Assembly (NCBI GenBank): GCA_028343215.1
Contig: JAOLYB010000007.1
Coordinates: forward strand, 1-48,442
DNA from: Candidatus Nitrosopelagicus sp.
GTDB lineage: Archaea > Thermoproteota > Nitrososphaeria > Nitrososphaerales > Nitrosopumilaceae
Length of the DNA stretch: 48,442 nt
Direction: 5' to 3'
How positions within the stretch are numbered: the stretch's first letter is position 1; each line of letters starts with the position of its first letter. The notes beneath the pieces are model-generated. The model saw only the letters and a list, made by a program, of their open reading frames with translations, did not search any database and was not told the DNA's origin. Shown in pieces: positions 7,544 to 15,876 of this stretch. The position numbers and the translations under genes were made by a program.

Positions 7544-9407
7544 TCTTTTTTACCTCTTCAAGTGATCCATCTGAATTAGTCAATGCAGTTTCTTCTTTTA
7601 TCATTTCTTTATAGTTTGGTTCTTTTTTATTTCCAGATAATTCCGTACAAAATTGTGCAACAAGTGGCAAATATTTGGAATACAGATTTGCACGTTTTTT
7701 TGCCATTTCAGCTTGACCTTTTTTAGACATGTACCCAGAAAGTTTTCTTGATAAAAATTGAAGTGCCAACCTAAGTTCTTTTTCAATTTCAGGTCTGTCT
7801 GCAACATTTTCTTTTCCTACTGTTTTGTATGGTACCCTAGTTGAGCAAATATGAGAAACAATAATCATAGGTGCAGAATCATTTTTCACTTTATAACGAT
7901 TCCAATCAGTATCTTTTACAACCTTTAGTACCACATCACTACCTTCATCATATAACAATGGAATTCTATTTGCAAATCGGTATACAGTAGTGCCACGTGT
8001 TTCAATTTTACCTCCATATGCGATTCCCATTTCTATAACAAATGGAAATCCAGAATATGCAGATGCAGTTCTTTGAACTACAGCCATGAAATCAGGTTCA
8101 AATCTTCTCTCAATTCCTTTTTCAAGTGGACCATCACCAAGCGGTGCTAAACATGTAGGATCAGGAGATCTAAATCCTTCATATGTTTGCAATGCATCAC
8201 TTAATTTTACTAATTCTTGGTCAGTCATATTTCCAACTCTAGTTTCCGGTTTAAACTTGGCAAACTTACAAAATTCTAATGCTGCAGTTGGACCTACTCT
8301 TTGAAATCTTTTTGATAAAAAGTGGGTAAGAGATTCACCTTGAACAGTATTTGCTAATTGTTTATAGTAATGACTTTCAACATCCATTTCTGCTACAAGG
8401 GTTTGAGAAGTACTATAATCCCAATAAACTAATTTATTATTTCGAAGATCAACATCTTCAATTCTAATTCTTTGTAATTTTTCAAAATCTGCTTCAAGAA
8501 ATGACATTAGAGATATTACAACACGTACAGGTCTAGAAAGTGATTTCCATTTTTTCTCAGTCTTTTTCATAATTTCACCGTATGTGAATTTCTTTTTTGA
8601 CATTCCAAGTTCTTTTCTAACTTTTTCAATCATTTTATCATCAACATTTGGTATTTGGTAATGTGTGTCAACAAGCATTCGACGTATTGTTTCAACATCA
8701 ATTCCATAAGGATGAGGTGCAATTATTGTTGGGGCAGGTGGCATGGAACGAATGATTGCTTTATGATGAAATTTCTCACCTTTAGGATCATCAAACGAGA
8801 TTGTTGCGTATGGTGTAATCAAAGAAGTTTGATAAACATAATCACGAATTTTTGTACCTGCTTTAGAATAATCACCTTCTAAACAAATACTTACACTCAA
8901 TCCATTTTCAGTACTAGGTGTTTCTTGTTTTTTTACTATGACAGGTTTATTTTTTTGAATATCTAATAACATTTCAAAATCAAAACGAGTTTTTCCATCT
9001 GCATTGCTTTTAACTTTTACAGATTTGTTTGTAGTAATTTGTCCATATAGTATAGCCATAGTTGCACCCAATCCAAACATTCCACGTGCTTGTTTAAGAC
9101 CAAATTTTGAACCATACAAAACAGTTCCAAATGCCAGAGGAACATGTTTTGAAGGAATTCCAGGACCATTGTCTTTTACAGTTAAGATGTATTGTTTTGG
9201 GTCAGGTTTTTCTGGATCTACTGCTTTAATTGTCATGTGTATGTTTGGCAATATTCCGCTATGATCACATGCATCAAGTGAATTTTCTACAAATTCACGT
9301 ACTGCAGTGTATAATGAACGAGTAGGATTACTAAATCCTGCAAGATCACGATTACGATAGAAGAACTCACTAGGAGAAATTTGATTAAATTGTTCTTTAG
9401 AAGACAT
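7536..9407 (-). CDS. top6B: DNA topoisomerase VI subunit B
   Basis: ATPase subunit of topoisomerase VI. The GHKL ATPase motifs are clear near the N-terminus: REFVENSLDACD (motif N), VKDNGPGIP (G1), and GMFGLGATMAILY (ATP lid). The helix-two-turn-helix and transducer domains follow to give 623 residues. An open frame continues upstream to 9521, but the family begins with the helix in MSSKEQFNQISPSEFFYRNR, so I place the start at 9407. That ATG lies eleven bases inside the end of the KH-domain gene. The gene belongs to the run aIF1A-RIO1-KH-top6B-top6A, an arrangement seen in many archaea. Confidence 0.95.
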   Translation of the reverse strand: MSSKEQFNQISPSEFFYRNRDLAGFSNPTRSLYTAVREFVENSLDACDHSGILPNIHMTIKAVDPEKPDPKQYILTVKDNGPGIPSKHVPLAFGTVLYGSKFGLKQARGMFGLGATMAILYGQITTNKSVKVKSNADGKTRFDFEMLLDIQKNKPVIVKKQETPSTENGLSVSICLEGDYSKAGTKIRDYVYQTSLITPYATISFDDPKGEKFHHKAIIRSMPPAPTIIAPHPYGIDVETIRRMLVDTHYQIPNVDDKMIEKVRKELGMSKKKFTYGEIMKKTEKKWKSLSRPVRVVISLMSFLEADFEKLQRIRIEDVDLRNNKLVYWDYSTSQTLVAEMDVESHYYKQLANTVQGESLTHFLSKRFQRVGPTAALEFCKFAKFKPETRVGNMTDQELVKLSDALQTYEGFRSPDPTCLAPLGDGPLEKGIERRFEPDFMAVVQRTASAYSGFPFVIEMGIAYGGKIETRGTTVYRFANRIPLLYDEGSDVVLKVVKDTDWNRYKVKNDSAPMIIVSHICSTRVPYKTVGKENVADRPEIEKELRLALQFLSRKLSGYMSKKGQAEMAKKRANLYSKYLPLVAQFCTELSGNKKEPNYKEMIKEETALTNSDGSLEEVKKNG

Positions 9408-9966
9408 CTTGATTTTCCCATAATAATGCTTTATCAGCTTTTTCACGTCTTCTAGCAGATTCCAATTTACTGTAAACAGGACCATGCATACTTCCACTAC
9501 AAAGTGAAGCAATTGCATCAACTGCTAAACGTAATTGATTTGGTTCTCCAATTATTCCAACAGTTCTACCATAAACAGATATTGTTGAACCAGTTAAATT
9601 TTCCATATTTAGCCTAGCAGTTCCATTTTCACCAATTATTCTTCCTTTGATTCTTTCAATTTGATCAGGTGATTTTCCACCAAATTCACGTAAATCAATA
9701 ACATGTAAACTATTTTCTCCACGCAATAGTCGGAATGCATTTTCAGGTGAAAACCCTCTACCAATTGCAGAAACAATTTCAACAGATTTGAAGGGACTAA
9801 TATTTCCATCAATTTTATCACTAGTAATAATTACCTCACCAGTTTCACTATCAATATTCAAATCAACATGACATTTTTTTTCGATTTGACGTTTGGTGTT
9901 TCCAGATTTTCCTATAATGACACCAATTCTTTCAATTGGAATTCTAATTAATTTTTCAAAGCTCAT
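9397..9966 (-). CDS. KH-domain ribosome assembly protein, Dim2/Pno1-like
   Basis: RNA-binding protein of 189 residues with two KH domains. KH1 starts IRIPIERIGVIIGKSGNTKRQIEKK with the GxxG loop as GKSG; KH2 contains IKGRIIGENGTARLNMENLTGS. This is the architecture of archaeal Dim2 (eukaryotic Pno1), which assists 16S rRNA 3'-end maturation in the small subunit. The RIO1 kinase encoded directly upstream works in the same late 40S/30S pathway, supporting the call. It overlaps RIO1 by four bases and top6B by eleven. Confidence 0.9.
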   Translation of the reverse strand: MSFEKLIRIPIERIGVIIGKSGNTKRQIEKKCHVDLNIDSETGEVIITSDKIDGNISPFKSVEIVSAIGRGFSPENAFRLLRGENSLHVIDLREFGGKSPDQIERIKGRIIGENGTARLNMENLTGSTISVYGRTVGIIGEPNQLRLAVDAIASLCSGSMHGPVYSKLESARRREKADKALLWENQDVF

Positions 9967-10742
9967 TTTGTTATCCTTTCAAGAATATCAGCAGGGTTTT
10001 CAACTGTTAATCCTCGTTTTACAAAGAAGTTGGTTATGTTATTAATGTCTCTTTTCAAAAAATTTATTGTATTAGGGTGTGTTGTATCAACTGCAGATCC
10101 CAAATCAAACAATTTTAGACCATTTTTGGTTTTAAAAATATTATATTCTGAAAAGTCACCATGAACTAATTTCGCTTTTTTGAATAAATCAGAAATTAAA
10201 GTGATTGATTGATGGTAATCATTTTCATCAATTTCAGATTCTAATAGAGTATTCTCAGGTTTTCCATCTTTACCCTCAAAATCCATTATGAGGATATTCT
10301 TTGACACATGTCTAGGTTTTACTACAGATATGCCACAATCATAACATTTTGAAATATTTTGGAATTCTTTTCTAGCCCAGAGATAAACTAGATTTTTTGT
10401 TCCTTTTTTAACATTAGAAAATCTAGGATCACCCATAACATATTGACTTCTTTTTTTAAAATTAGATGTAGTAACTAAATAAATTTTTAATGCAATATCA
10501 TTATCGTCAGGATCTTTGGCCCAAAAAACTACAGATTCCTTACCAGCTTTTACTACACCGTTAACATAAGAAATTATTTTTGATGTGATTAGAGCATAGA
10601 GTTGCATTACAGTTATTTTATCTAAAACTTCATTGATTACCTTATTTTTTTTAAATCCATCATCTAGAGTCTTCTTTTTTTTCTTTTGTTCAAGTTTAGA
10701 TTTTATCTTTAATTCAATTTTTTTTTCAGAATTGTTAGACAT
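9963..10742 (-). CDS. rio1: RIO1-family serine protein kinase/ATPase
   Basis: Atypical protein kinase of 259 residues involved in small-subunit maturation. Visible parts are VNGVVKAGKESVVFWA (nucleotide loop), the ALKIYL lysine strand, LVHGDFSEYNIF (catalytic loop) and LFDLGSAVD (metal-binding motif of RIO1). The N-terminal 30 residues are very lysine-rich. The stop overlaps the KH gene start by four bases. A TATA-like AT run at about 10762-10767 lies close to the expected distance before its ATG, so it may have its own promoter in addition to read-through from aIF1A. Confidence 0.93.
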   Translation of the reverse strand: MSNNSEKKIELKIKSKLEQKKKKKTLDDGFKKNKVINEVLDKITVMQLYALITSKIISYVNGVVKAGKESVVFWAKDPDDNDIALKIYLVTTSNFKKRSQYVMGDPRFSNVKKGTKNLVYLWARKEFQNISKCYDCGISVVKPRHVSKNILIMDFEGKDGKPENTLLESEIDENDYHQSITLISDLFKKAKLVHGDFSEYNIFKTKNGLKLFDLGSAVDTTHPNTINFLKRDINNITNFFVKRGLTVENPADILERITK

Positions 10743-10782
10743 GTCTTATAGCATATCTACAAATAAAAAATCATTTCTGAGG

Positions 10783-11094
10783 TTAGAAGTCTTTTGGAAT
10801 ATGATCATTATCTTTTAACCAATCAACTTGAGGTAATGTAAATCTCCAAACTATATCACCACGTTCATCTTGTTTAAAATCCCATGGAGCAATAACTACA
10901 ACATCATTGTCTCTTATCCAAATTCTTCTTTTTAATTTACCTCTAATTCTACCGCGTCTAGTAATATCATCAGTACATTTTACAAGAACTTGATCACTAC
11001 CTAAAAGTTTGATTACTCGTCCGTACATTTCACCTTCTTCAGCTAATCTAATTTCTTTTAATGCACTTTCATTGAGTACTTTACGTTTTCCCAC
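10783..11094 (-). CDS. eif1A: Translation initiation factor aIF1A
   Basis: Archaeal homologue of eIF1A, which binds the small-subunit A site and helps initiator tRNA delivery and start-site selection. The 103 residues form a single OB fold: EGEMYGRVIKLLGSDQVLVKCTDDITRRGRIRGKLKRRIWIRDNDVVVI is highly diagnostic. The start is a GTG at 11094. A TATA box GTATATAATT (11115-11124) is centred 26 bases before it, so the message is probably leaderless. The RIO1 gene follows after 40 bases. Confidence 0.96.
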   Translation of the reverse strand: MGKRKVLNESALKEIRLAEEGEMYGRVIKLLGSDQVLVKCTDDITRRGRIRGKLKRRIWIRDNDVVVIAPWDFKQDERGDIVWRFTLPQVDWLKDNDHIPKDF

Positions 11095-11114
11095 GCAAAA
11101 GATATGTAAATTTT

Positions 11115-11124
11115 GTATATAATT
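11115..11124 (-). promoter_or_regulatory. TATA box of aIF1A
   Basis: On the minus strand the box reads AATTATATAC, centred 26 bases before the GTG at 11094. It lies between the end of DUF424 and aIF1A, giving the RIO1/KH/top6 cluster a promoter separate from aIF2-beta. Confidence 0.5.
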
Positions 11125-11130
11125 GTGGTG

Positions 11131-11427
11131 TTACATCTTGAATACTATCAAAAATGGTACACCCTCAATATGTCTAATACTTTTCTCAGAACCAATCCCA
11201 AGACTTGTTGCAAGTGAAATTGTTTTTTCACCGACCATATTGATGGAATTACATTTTGTTAAGAGATTCTTTGCTTCATGTTCATCTACATCTCTTTCAG
11301 CATAATAATTTGGATTGATTTTGATTTTTGTATTTCCATCTTTAATGATTTTACCTATTAATTCAGGATCACAAATATTTAACATTAAATTTCCACTTGC
11401 GCTAATTACTTTTGTAGAAAAAAGCAT
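11131..11427 (-). CDS. DUF424 family protein
   Basis: Archaeal conserved protein of 98 residues whose place next to aIF2-beta is typical of the DUF424 family. The chain has the family's opening (VISASGNLMLNICDPELIGKII), the YAERDVDEHEAKNLLTKCNSINMVGE core and the hydrophobic end GVPFLIVFK. Its ATG shares one base with the stop of aIF2-beta (TAATG), so the two are translated together. The function has not been established as far as I know; the context implies translation initiation or tRNA/ribosome handling. Confidence 0.8.
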   Translation of the reverse strand: MLFSTKVISASGNLMLNICDPELIGKIIKDGNTKIKINPNYYAERDVDEHEAKNLLTKCNSINMVGEKTISLATSLGIGSEKSIRHIEGVPFLIVFKM

Positions 11428-11846
11428 TATGCATATTTGCCTTTAATTGTAGATTTTGCTCCACATGCCTCACAAATTAGAAAAGATATTCTATTTTCTT
11501 TTTCCACTTTAGTGTCAGGGCTTTGACATGTTGGACATTCAACATAGTCTTTCAGATAAATTCCAAATAATCTAGTAAAATCATCTGGATCACGTTTTCC
11601 AACAAAAATTGCTTTTTCACCTACACGATCAGCAGGAACAGCAAATTCTTTAGATAAATATTGTAAAATGATGTTAGGCTCTCGTCTTAGTGCTTTTGGA
11701 AAGTCTGCAAAGTTTCTAAGAATAGTTTTTTTTCCTTCCCAAGTAATATCGATTGGAGGTAGCTCAAAACGTTTACCTGATGAAGATGTATTTGAAATAT
11801 TTTTTTCAATTCTTTTAAGTAAATTTTCATAGTCAGACTTTGTCAT
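11427..11846 (-). CDS. eif2b: Translation initiation factor aIF2 subunit beta
   Basis: Beta subunit of the heterotrimeric aIF2 that carries initiator tRNA. The 139 residues comprise an N-terminal helix, a central alpha/beta domain (FADFPKALRREPNIILQYLSKEFAVPAD) and a C-terminal zinc ribbon with CPTCQSPDTK and CEACGAKSTIKGKY. The start is ATG at 11846. Coupled with DUF424 by a one-base overlap. The zinc-ribbon microprotein gene upstream reads in the same direction with a 57-base gap. Confidence 0.95.
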   Translation of the reverse strand: MTKSDYENLLKRIEKNISNTSSSGKRFELPPIDITWEGKKTILRNFADFPKALRREPNIILQYLSKEFAVPADRVGEKAIFVGKRDPDDFTRLFGIYLKDYVECPTCQSPDTKVEKENRISFLICEACGAKSTIKGKYA

Positions 11847-11903
11847 AACTAACAGTTGTTCAAATCCCCTATATGGGTTTAGTTAGAAAAAGGAAAGGAG
11901 AGT

Positions 11904-12047
11904 CTAAGGTTTACCTATTCGGAAAACTTTAGTTCCGCATTCGCCACACACACCTTTTACAGCTGGACGTCCATTTTTCAATTTAGTCACTTCTGGGTTT
12001 TGAATTTCTCTTTTTTGTCTGCATTTTACGCAATATGCTTCAGTCAT
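11904..12047 (-). CDS. Zinc-ribbon microprotein, DUF5679-like (47 aa)
   Basis: Small protein MTEAYCVKCRQKREIQNPEV... with CxxC near the N-terminus (C6, C9) and a second CxxC (C34, C37) ending in TKVFRIGKP. This layout, with the central KNGRPAVKG turn, matches the DUF5679 family of single zinc-ribbon proteins common in archaea and actinobacteria. Function unknown; probably a nucleic-acid or protein adaptor. It reads toward aIF2-beta on the same strand. Four cysteines at ribbon spacing and full-length similarity make it a real gene despite its size. Confidence 0.8.
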   Translation of the reverse strand: MTEAYCVKCRQKREIQNPEVTKLKNGRPAVKGVCGECGTKVFRIGKP

Positions 12048-12216
12048 ATATCAAACACAAAACAATCTTCTATTTGAAAAGAGAACGTGAATATTATTTC
12101 ACTTTAGGCTAGACATGAAGGATCTTTTTTATTAACTAATTTGGAAATATTTCTAAATTTGATCAAAAATATTGAATTTTTTTAAAAAATGACTAAATTG
12201 AAATAAAATAGATCAG

Positions 12217-12226
12217 TATTATAATG
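12217..12226 (+). promoter_or_regulatory. TATA box upstream of 12247 gene
   Basis: TATTATAATG is centred about 25 bases before the ATG at 12247. The rest of 12048-12216 is AT-rich non-coding sequence in which I see no gene. Confidence 0.4.
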
Positions 12227-12246
12227 ATTAAGAATTGGATATGGAC

Positions 12247-12750
12247 ATGGGTTCTAAGAAAGGTGTTGCAATCACAGTAGCAATATTAGTTGCAATAACA
12301 ATCGCAAGTTTTTCAGTTTGGATGGTAAATAGTTCAACAAATACAGAAATGACAATTGTGGTTACTGATTTTCAGAATCATCAAGAAGGCATTACAGAAA
12401 GACATAAGATTATTTCAAATGCTATAGAAGTCTCGTTTTCAAAATTAATTAATGAACAAATTTCAGTAGATGAATATGTTAGAATTGCGGAAGTTTCTTC
12501 ATCACAGAATAATGCATTACTAATGGAATTAGCATATAGTGATGCACCAGAAGAATGGCAAGAAAGTTACATTAATCAAATTGCATCATTAAAATCATTT
12601 GAAGCATACATCATAGAAACTATGGTTATGGCAAATCTAATCAAGAGTGATGGAGAGATTGAACAAAGAAATGAAATTTTGAACAATATAGAGAAATTAA
12701 AAGAAGAATCTATCCAATATGGCAAATTGGCAAACTCCTCAAAACCGTGA
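12247..12750 (+). CDS. Membrane-anchored coiled-coil-like protein (167 aa)
   Basis: Family not recognised. A single N-terminal hydrophobic helix (GVAITVAILVAITIASFSVWMV) is followed by an all-helical, Glu/Lys/Asn-rich external or periplasm-like domain with no cysteines. The layout resembles a four-helix sensor-type or DUF4142-like bundle, but I cannot confirm it. Three starts are possible in frame (TTG 12235, ATG 12241, ATG 12247); the last best fits the TATA box. It is monocistronic or weakly linked to the DUF373 gene 69 bases downstream. Confidence 0.6.
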   Translation: MGSKKGVAITVAILVAITIASFSVWMVNSSTNTEMTIVVTDFQNHQEGITERHKIISNAIEVSFSKLINEQISVDEYVRIAEVSSSQNNALLMELAYSDAPEEWQESYINQIASLKSFEAYIIETMVMANLIKSDGEIEQRNEILNNIEKLKEESIQYGKLANSSKP

Positions 12751-12819
12751 GTAAATACAAAAAATACTATATTCATTAGTTGGAAATCATTAAAAGGTAA
12801 TTTTGTAATAATACTCATA

Positions 12820-13959
12820 ATGTCAGAGAATAAAAAATTGGAGAGAGATATAGAAACCACTGCTGTATCAAAATTACTTGTAATTTGTGTAGACAGGGAT
12901 GATGATGTGGGCAGGAAAGCAGGAATCACAACTCCAGTAGTAGGGAGAGACTCATGCATTAATGCGGGACAAAGACTTGCTTTAGAAGATCCGGAAGATG
13001 CAGATTCAAACTCCATATTTTATGCAGTAAAAACCTATGAAGATTTAGTAAGTAAAGGTTACAATGTTGAAGTTGCAGTGGTAGCAGGGGTCGAAAAAAG
13101 AGGAGTTCAAGCAGATGAGAAAATTGTTAGTGAAATAAAATCTATTTTACAAAAATTTTCAGCTAATGGAGCAGTAATTGTTTCAGACGGCGAAGATGAT
13201 GAAATGGTAATTCCAGTTATTCAAAATGTAATACCAGTAGTATCAGTTCAAAGAGTTGTTATGCAAGTTAGTAGAACAATTGAACATTCCTATGCAGTGT
13301 TTGGAAAGTTTTTGAAGACTGCAATGTATGATAAGACATATTCAAAATTCTTTTTAGGAGTTCCAGGAATTTTATTATTAATTGGAGGTATCGGAACAGT
13401 AGTAGGTTATACTGCAGAGATTTTTGCAGTTTTAGTTAGTATTTTAGGCGGTGCATTTCTTATTCGTGCATTTGACATAGACAAATCATGGTCTAATTGG
13501 ACAAAAGCAACGCCGACAGGATTCATTAGAATATTTGCACTTGTAACAGGAGTGATTCTAATTCTTGCATCAGTACCAGCAGGTGTTACAAATATTGATT
13601 CACAATTATTTGAAAATGGAATGGATTTCTCACAATCATTATCAAATCAAATAGTAATTGGACAGTTTCTTCAAGGTTTATTTCCATTTTTATGGATGGG
13701 ACTCGGTACAATTGCAGCTGGGATTTTAATTAGTAATTGGCTAAATAGGAAATTGAAGCACATTAGCGACGTATTACGAATTATTGTGTTAGCGGCAATT
13801 TATCCAACAGTTGCACAATTTACAAACATACTAACTACCAATGAAAGTTCATTTTCATTAATTCCACCATTGTTAGCAGGTGCAGCAATAACACTGATAT
13901 CAGCCACACTACTTTTCCGTAGATACAGGAAACGAGGTGGCAGATTATTAACGGAATAA
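12820..13959 (+). CDS. DUF373 family membrane protein
   Basis: Archaeal integral membrane protein of 379 residues. A soluble N-terminal domain (about 1-155) opens with LLVICVDRDDDVGRKAGITTPVVGRD, the hallmark of DUF373, and contains NGAVIVSDGEDDEMVIPVIQ. The C-terminal half has six or so hydrophobic helices, beginning FFLGVPGILLLIGGIGTVVG. Function unknown; in archaea it often lies beside lipid or translation genes, and here it is directly before the cis-prenyltransferase gene, which its end may overlap. The stop is TAA at 13957-13959. Confidence 0.85.
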   Translation: MSENKKLERDIETTAVSKLLVICVDRDDDVGRKAGITTPVVGRDSCINAGQRLALEDPEDADSNSIFYAVKTYEDLVSKGYNVEVAVVAGVEKRGVQADEKIVSEIKSILQKFSANGAVIVSDGEDDEMVIPVIQNVIPVVSVQRVVMQVSRTIEHSYAVFGKFLKTAMYDKTYSKFFLGVPGILLLIGGIGTVVGYTAEIFAVLVSILGGAFLIRAFDIDKSWSNWTKATPTGFIRIFALVTGVILILASVPAGVTNIDSQLFENGMDFSQSLSNQIVIGQFLQGLFPFLWMGLGTIAAGILISNWLNRKLKHISDVLRIIVLAAIYPTVAQFTNILTTNESSFSLIPPLLAGAAITLISATLLFRRYRKRGGRLLTE

Positions 13960-14036
13960 AAGACGCAGCATTATATCTTTCAGGGTTTTATTCAATCTAT
14001 TCCAAGAGACTAGAAAATGATATTCTTCAAGGGGAT

Positions 14037-14738
14037 ATGCCTAATCACATAGCAATCATTCTAGATGGAAATAGAAGATGGGCAAAAAGAAATTTGACAA
14101 TTCAGGAAAAAGGCCATTTCAAAGGTGCAGATGCAGTTGAAAATTTACTGGATTGGTGCGAAGAGTTTGATATCAAAATTATTACATTATACGTCTTATC
14201 AGCAGAAAATCTTGATAGAAAAAATGAAGAATTAGATTATCTTTATGAATTAATCCATAAAAGATTAGAAAAATTACACGATGATCCTAGATTACACAAA
14301 AACAAAATGAGAGTGAAAGCAATTGGAACTATCGAATTATTACCAGAATCAATTAAAGATGTTCTTACTAGATTGGATAAAATAACAAAAGATTACGATA
14401 AACATTTTCTAAATATTGCAATTGCTTATGGAGGACAAGATGAGTTAGTTGATGCAGTAAAAAAAATTGGGACACAAATTAGAGATGGGGAATTAGATGC
14501 AAAAGATATCAATAAAGAAGTGATAGAATCTAACTTGTATACATCACACCTACCACAATCATCTCCAGATATGATTTTAAGAACATCAGGTGAAAAACGA
14601 ATGAGTGGATTCCTATTATGGCAAAGTGCATATAGTGAATTAGTATTTTTAGATATTTTTTGGCCAGAATTTAGAAAAATTGATTTAATGAGAGCAATTA
14701 GAACATTTCAAAAAAGAAAACGAAGAATTGGAAAATAA
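14037..14738 (+). CDS. uppS: Cis-prenyltransferase (polyprenyl diphosphate synthase, UppS-like)
   Basis: Makes the long-chain cis-polyprenyl diphosphate that becomes the dolichol-type sugar carrier for glycosylation. Diagnostic segments are IAIILDGNRRWAKR (catalytic Asp and substrate loop), TLYVLSAENLDR, and the C-terminal LRTSGEKRMSGFLLWQSAYSE. The ATG at 14037 begins directly at MPNHIAI. However, the frame is open upstream to 13923 and encodes GFYSIYSKRLENDILQGD, which resembles the N-terminal helix of archaeal family members. That part has no ATG, GTG or TTG; an ATT at 13947 follows a GAGGTG by about 7 bases. The true start may therefore be non-canonical. Nudix follows after one base. Confidence 0.92.
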   Translation: MPNHIAIILDGNRRWAKRNLTIQEKGHFKGADAVENLLDWCEEFDIKIITLYVLSAENLDRKNEELDYLYELIHKRLEKLHDDPRLHKNKMRVKAIGTIELLPESIKDVLTRLDKITKDYDKHFLNIAIAYGGQDELVDAVKKIGTQIRDGELDAKDINKEVIESNLYTSHLPQSSPDMILRTSGEKRMSGFLLWQSAYSELVFLDIFWPEFRKIDLMRAIRTFQKRKRRIGK

Positions 14739-14739
14739 A

Positions 14740-15150
14740 ATGAAAGAAGAAGTGTCATCAGGAATTATTTTATTTAATGACATGGGAGATAGAAAATTTT
14801 TGTTATTAAATTATCCATCCAAACATTGGGACTTTGTGAAAGGTAAAATGGAAGAAGGAGAAACACCTCATGAAACAGCACTTAGAGAAACTAATGAAGA
14901 AACAGGAATATCAGATGTAGAATTTTTAGAAGGTTTTAAAGAAGAGATTGAATATTATTTTCGTGCAGATAATCAAGATATCCATAAGAAAGTTATATTT
15001 TTTCTAGGAAAAACAAAAACTACAGATATAATTTTATCACATGAACATTTGGATTTTATCTGGTTAGATTACAATAATGCCTTAGATAAAATTACATATA
15101 AAAATGCAAAAAATCTTCTAAAAAAATCTAAAGAATTTTTAAATTATTGA
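14740..15150 (+). CDS. Nudix hydrolase
   Basis: Hydrolase of nucleoside diphosphates linked to another moiety, 136 residues. The Nudix box reads GKMEEGETPHETALRETNEETGI and is complete (Gx5Ex7REUxEExGU). The N-terminus VSSGIILFND and the FVKGKMEEGE arrangement are like diadenosine tetraphosphate (Ap4A) hydrolases, so that activity is likely but unproven. I prefer the ATG at 14740, one base after the uppS stop, over a TTG at 14728. It is cotranscribed with uppS and overlaps pyrF convergently by 12 bases. Confidence 0.88.
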   Translation: MKEEVSSGIILFNDMGDRKFLLLNYPSKHWDFVKGKMEEGETPHETALRETNEETGISDVEFLEGFKEEIEYYFRADNQDIHKKVIFFLGKTKTTDIILSHEHLDFIWLDYNNALDKITYKNAKNLLKKSKEFLNY

Positions 15151-15876
15151 ATCGGTAACCAAGTTTTTTGTAGTTTCAAGAGGATTCTTTGAATTCAGAA
15201 TAGTTCTTCCAACAATTAGATAATCGGAACCAAGTTTTTTTGCTTTTGATGCGCTTCCACCTTGTGTGCCTATTCCTGGAGAGAATAATGATAATTTTCC
15301 ACGTGCTGATTTTTTACAATAAGATATGATTTTTGGGTAAGTAGCGCCAACAATTATTCCATCCACATGACTAGTCAATGCCCAATCTAAAAATAATTGA
15401 TATAGTTGTTGTTTTTTTGAGTTATTTTTAATTTCTAATTCATAAGAAAGTTTTGCTTCAGGTGCACTCATATGACATAGTGAAATTACTCCTTTGTTTT
15501 TCTTATGAGATAGTTCTACTAAATTTTTTAGACTTTTTTTACCCATAATTGGATTAACAATTACTGCATCAAATCCCATATTCCATAAATTTTCAGTGGT
15601 AATGGAATTTGTATTTCCTATATCATTTAATTTTATATCAGCAATGCATTGTAAACCATAATCATGTGCATTTTTATTAATTTTTGAGATTTGTTTTTTA
15701 TCTAGTTGTAAAAGAAGATGAAAGTTGATTTTTATCCCACATAGGTAATTGTTTAGAAGTTTAATGTTACGTAATGTCTTTGATTCCATATTCGTTATTT
15801 TTGGATCATAGTCATTTGCTAAAATGATCGGAGATGTTTTTGCAGATTTTTTTATTCTATCACTGAATTTGGTCAT
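15139..15876 (-). CDS. pyrF: Orotidine 5'-phosphate decarboxylase
   Basis: Last step of UMP synthesis. The 245-residue TIM barrel shows ILANDYDP at strand 1, the CGIKINFHLLL lysine strand, the catalytic DIKLNDIGNTN (variant of DxKxxDI), and the phosphate-binding end FSPGIGTQGGSASKAKKLGSDYLIVGRTI. The ATG lies 17 bases inside the upstream unknown gene, suggesting coupling. It converges on the Nudix gene. The family assignment is firm; N-terminal residues before ANDYDP are slightly longer than usual. Confidence 0.9.
   Translation of the reverse strand: MTKFSDRIKKSAKTSPIILANDYDPKITNMESKTLRNIKLLNNYLCGIKINFHLLLQLDKKQISKINKNAHDYGLQCIADIKLNDIGNTNSITTENLWNMGFDAVIVNPIMGKKSLKNLVELSHKKNKGVISLCHMSAPEAKLSYELEIKNNSKKQQLYQLFLDWALTSHVDGIIVGATYPKIISYCKKSARGKLSLFSPGIGTQGGSASKAKKLGSDYLIVGRTILNSKNPLETTKNLVTDSII

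Noticed and set aside
9408-9521. Longer N-terminus for topoisomerase VI subunit B
   Set aside because: The extra 38 residues match no GHKL family start and overlap the KH gene in another frame.
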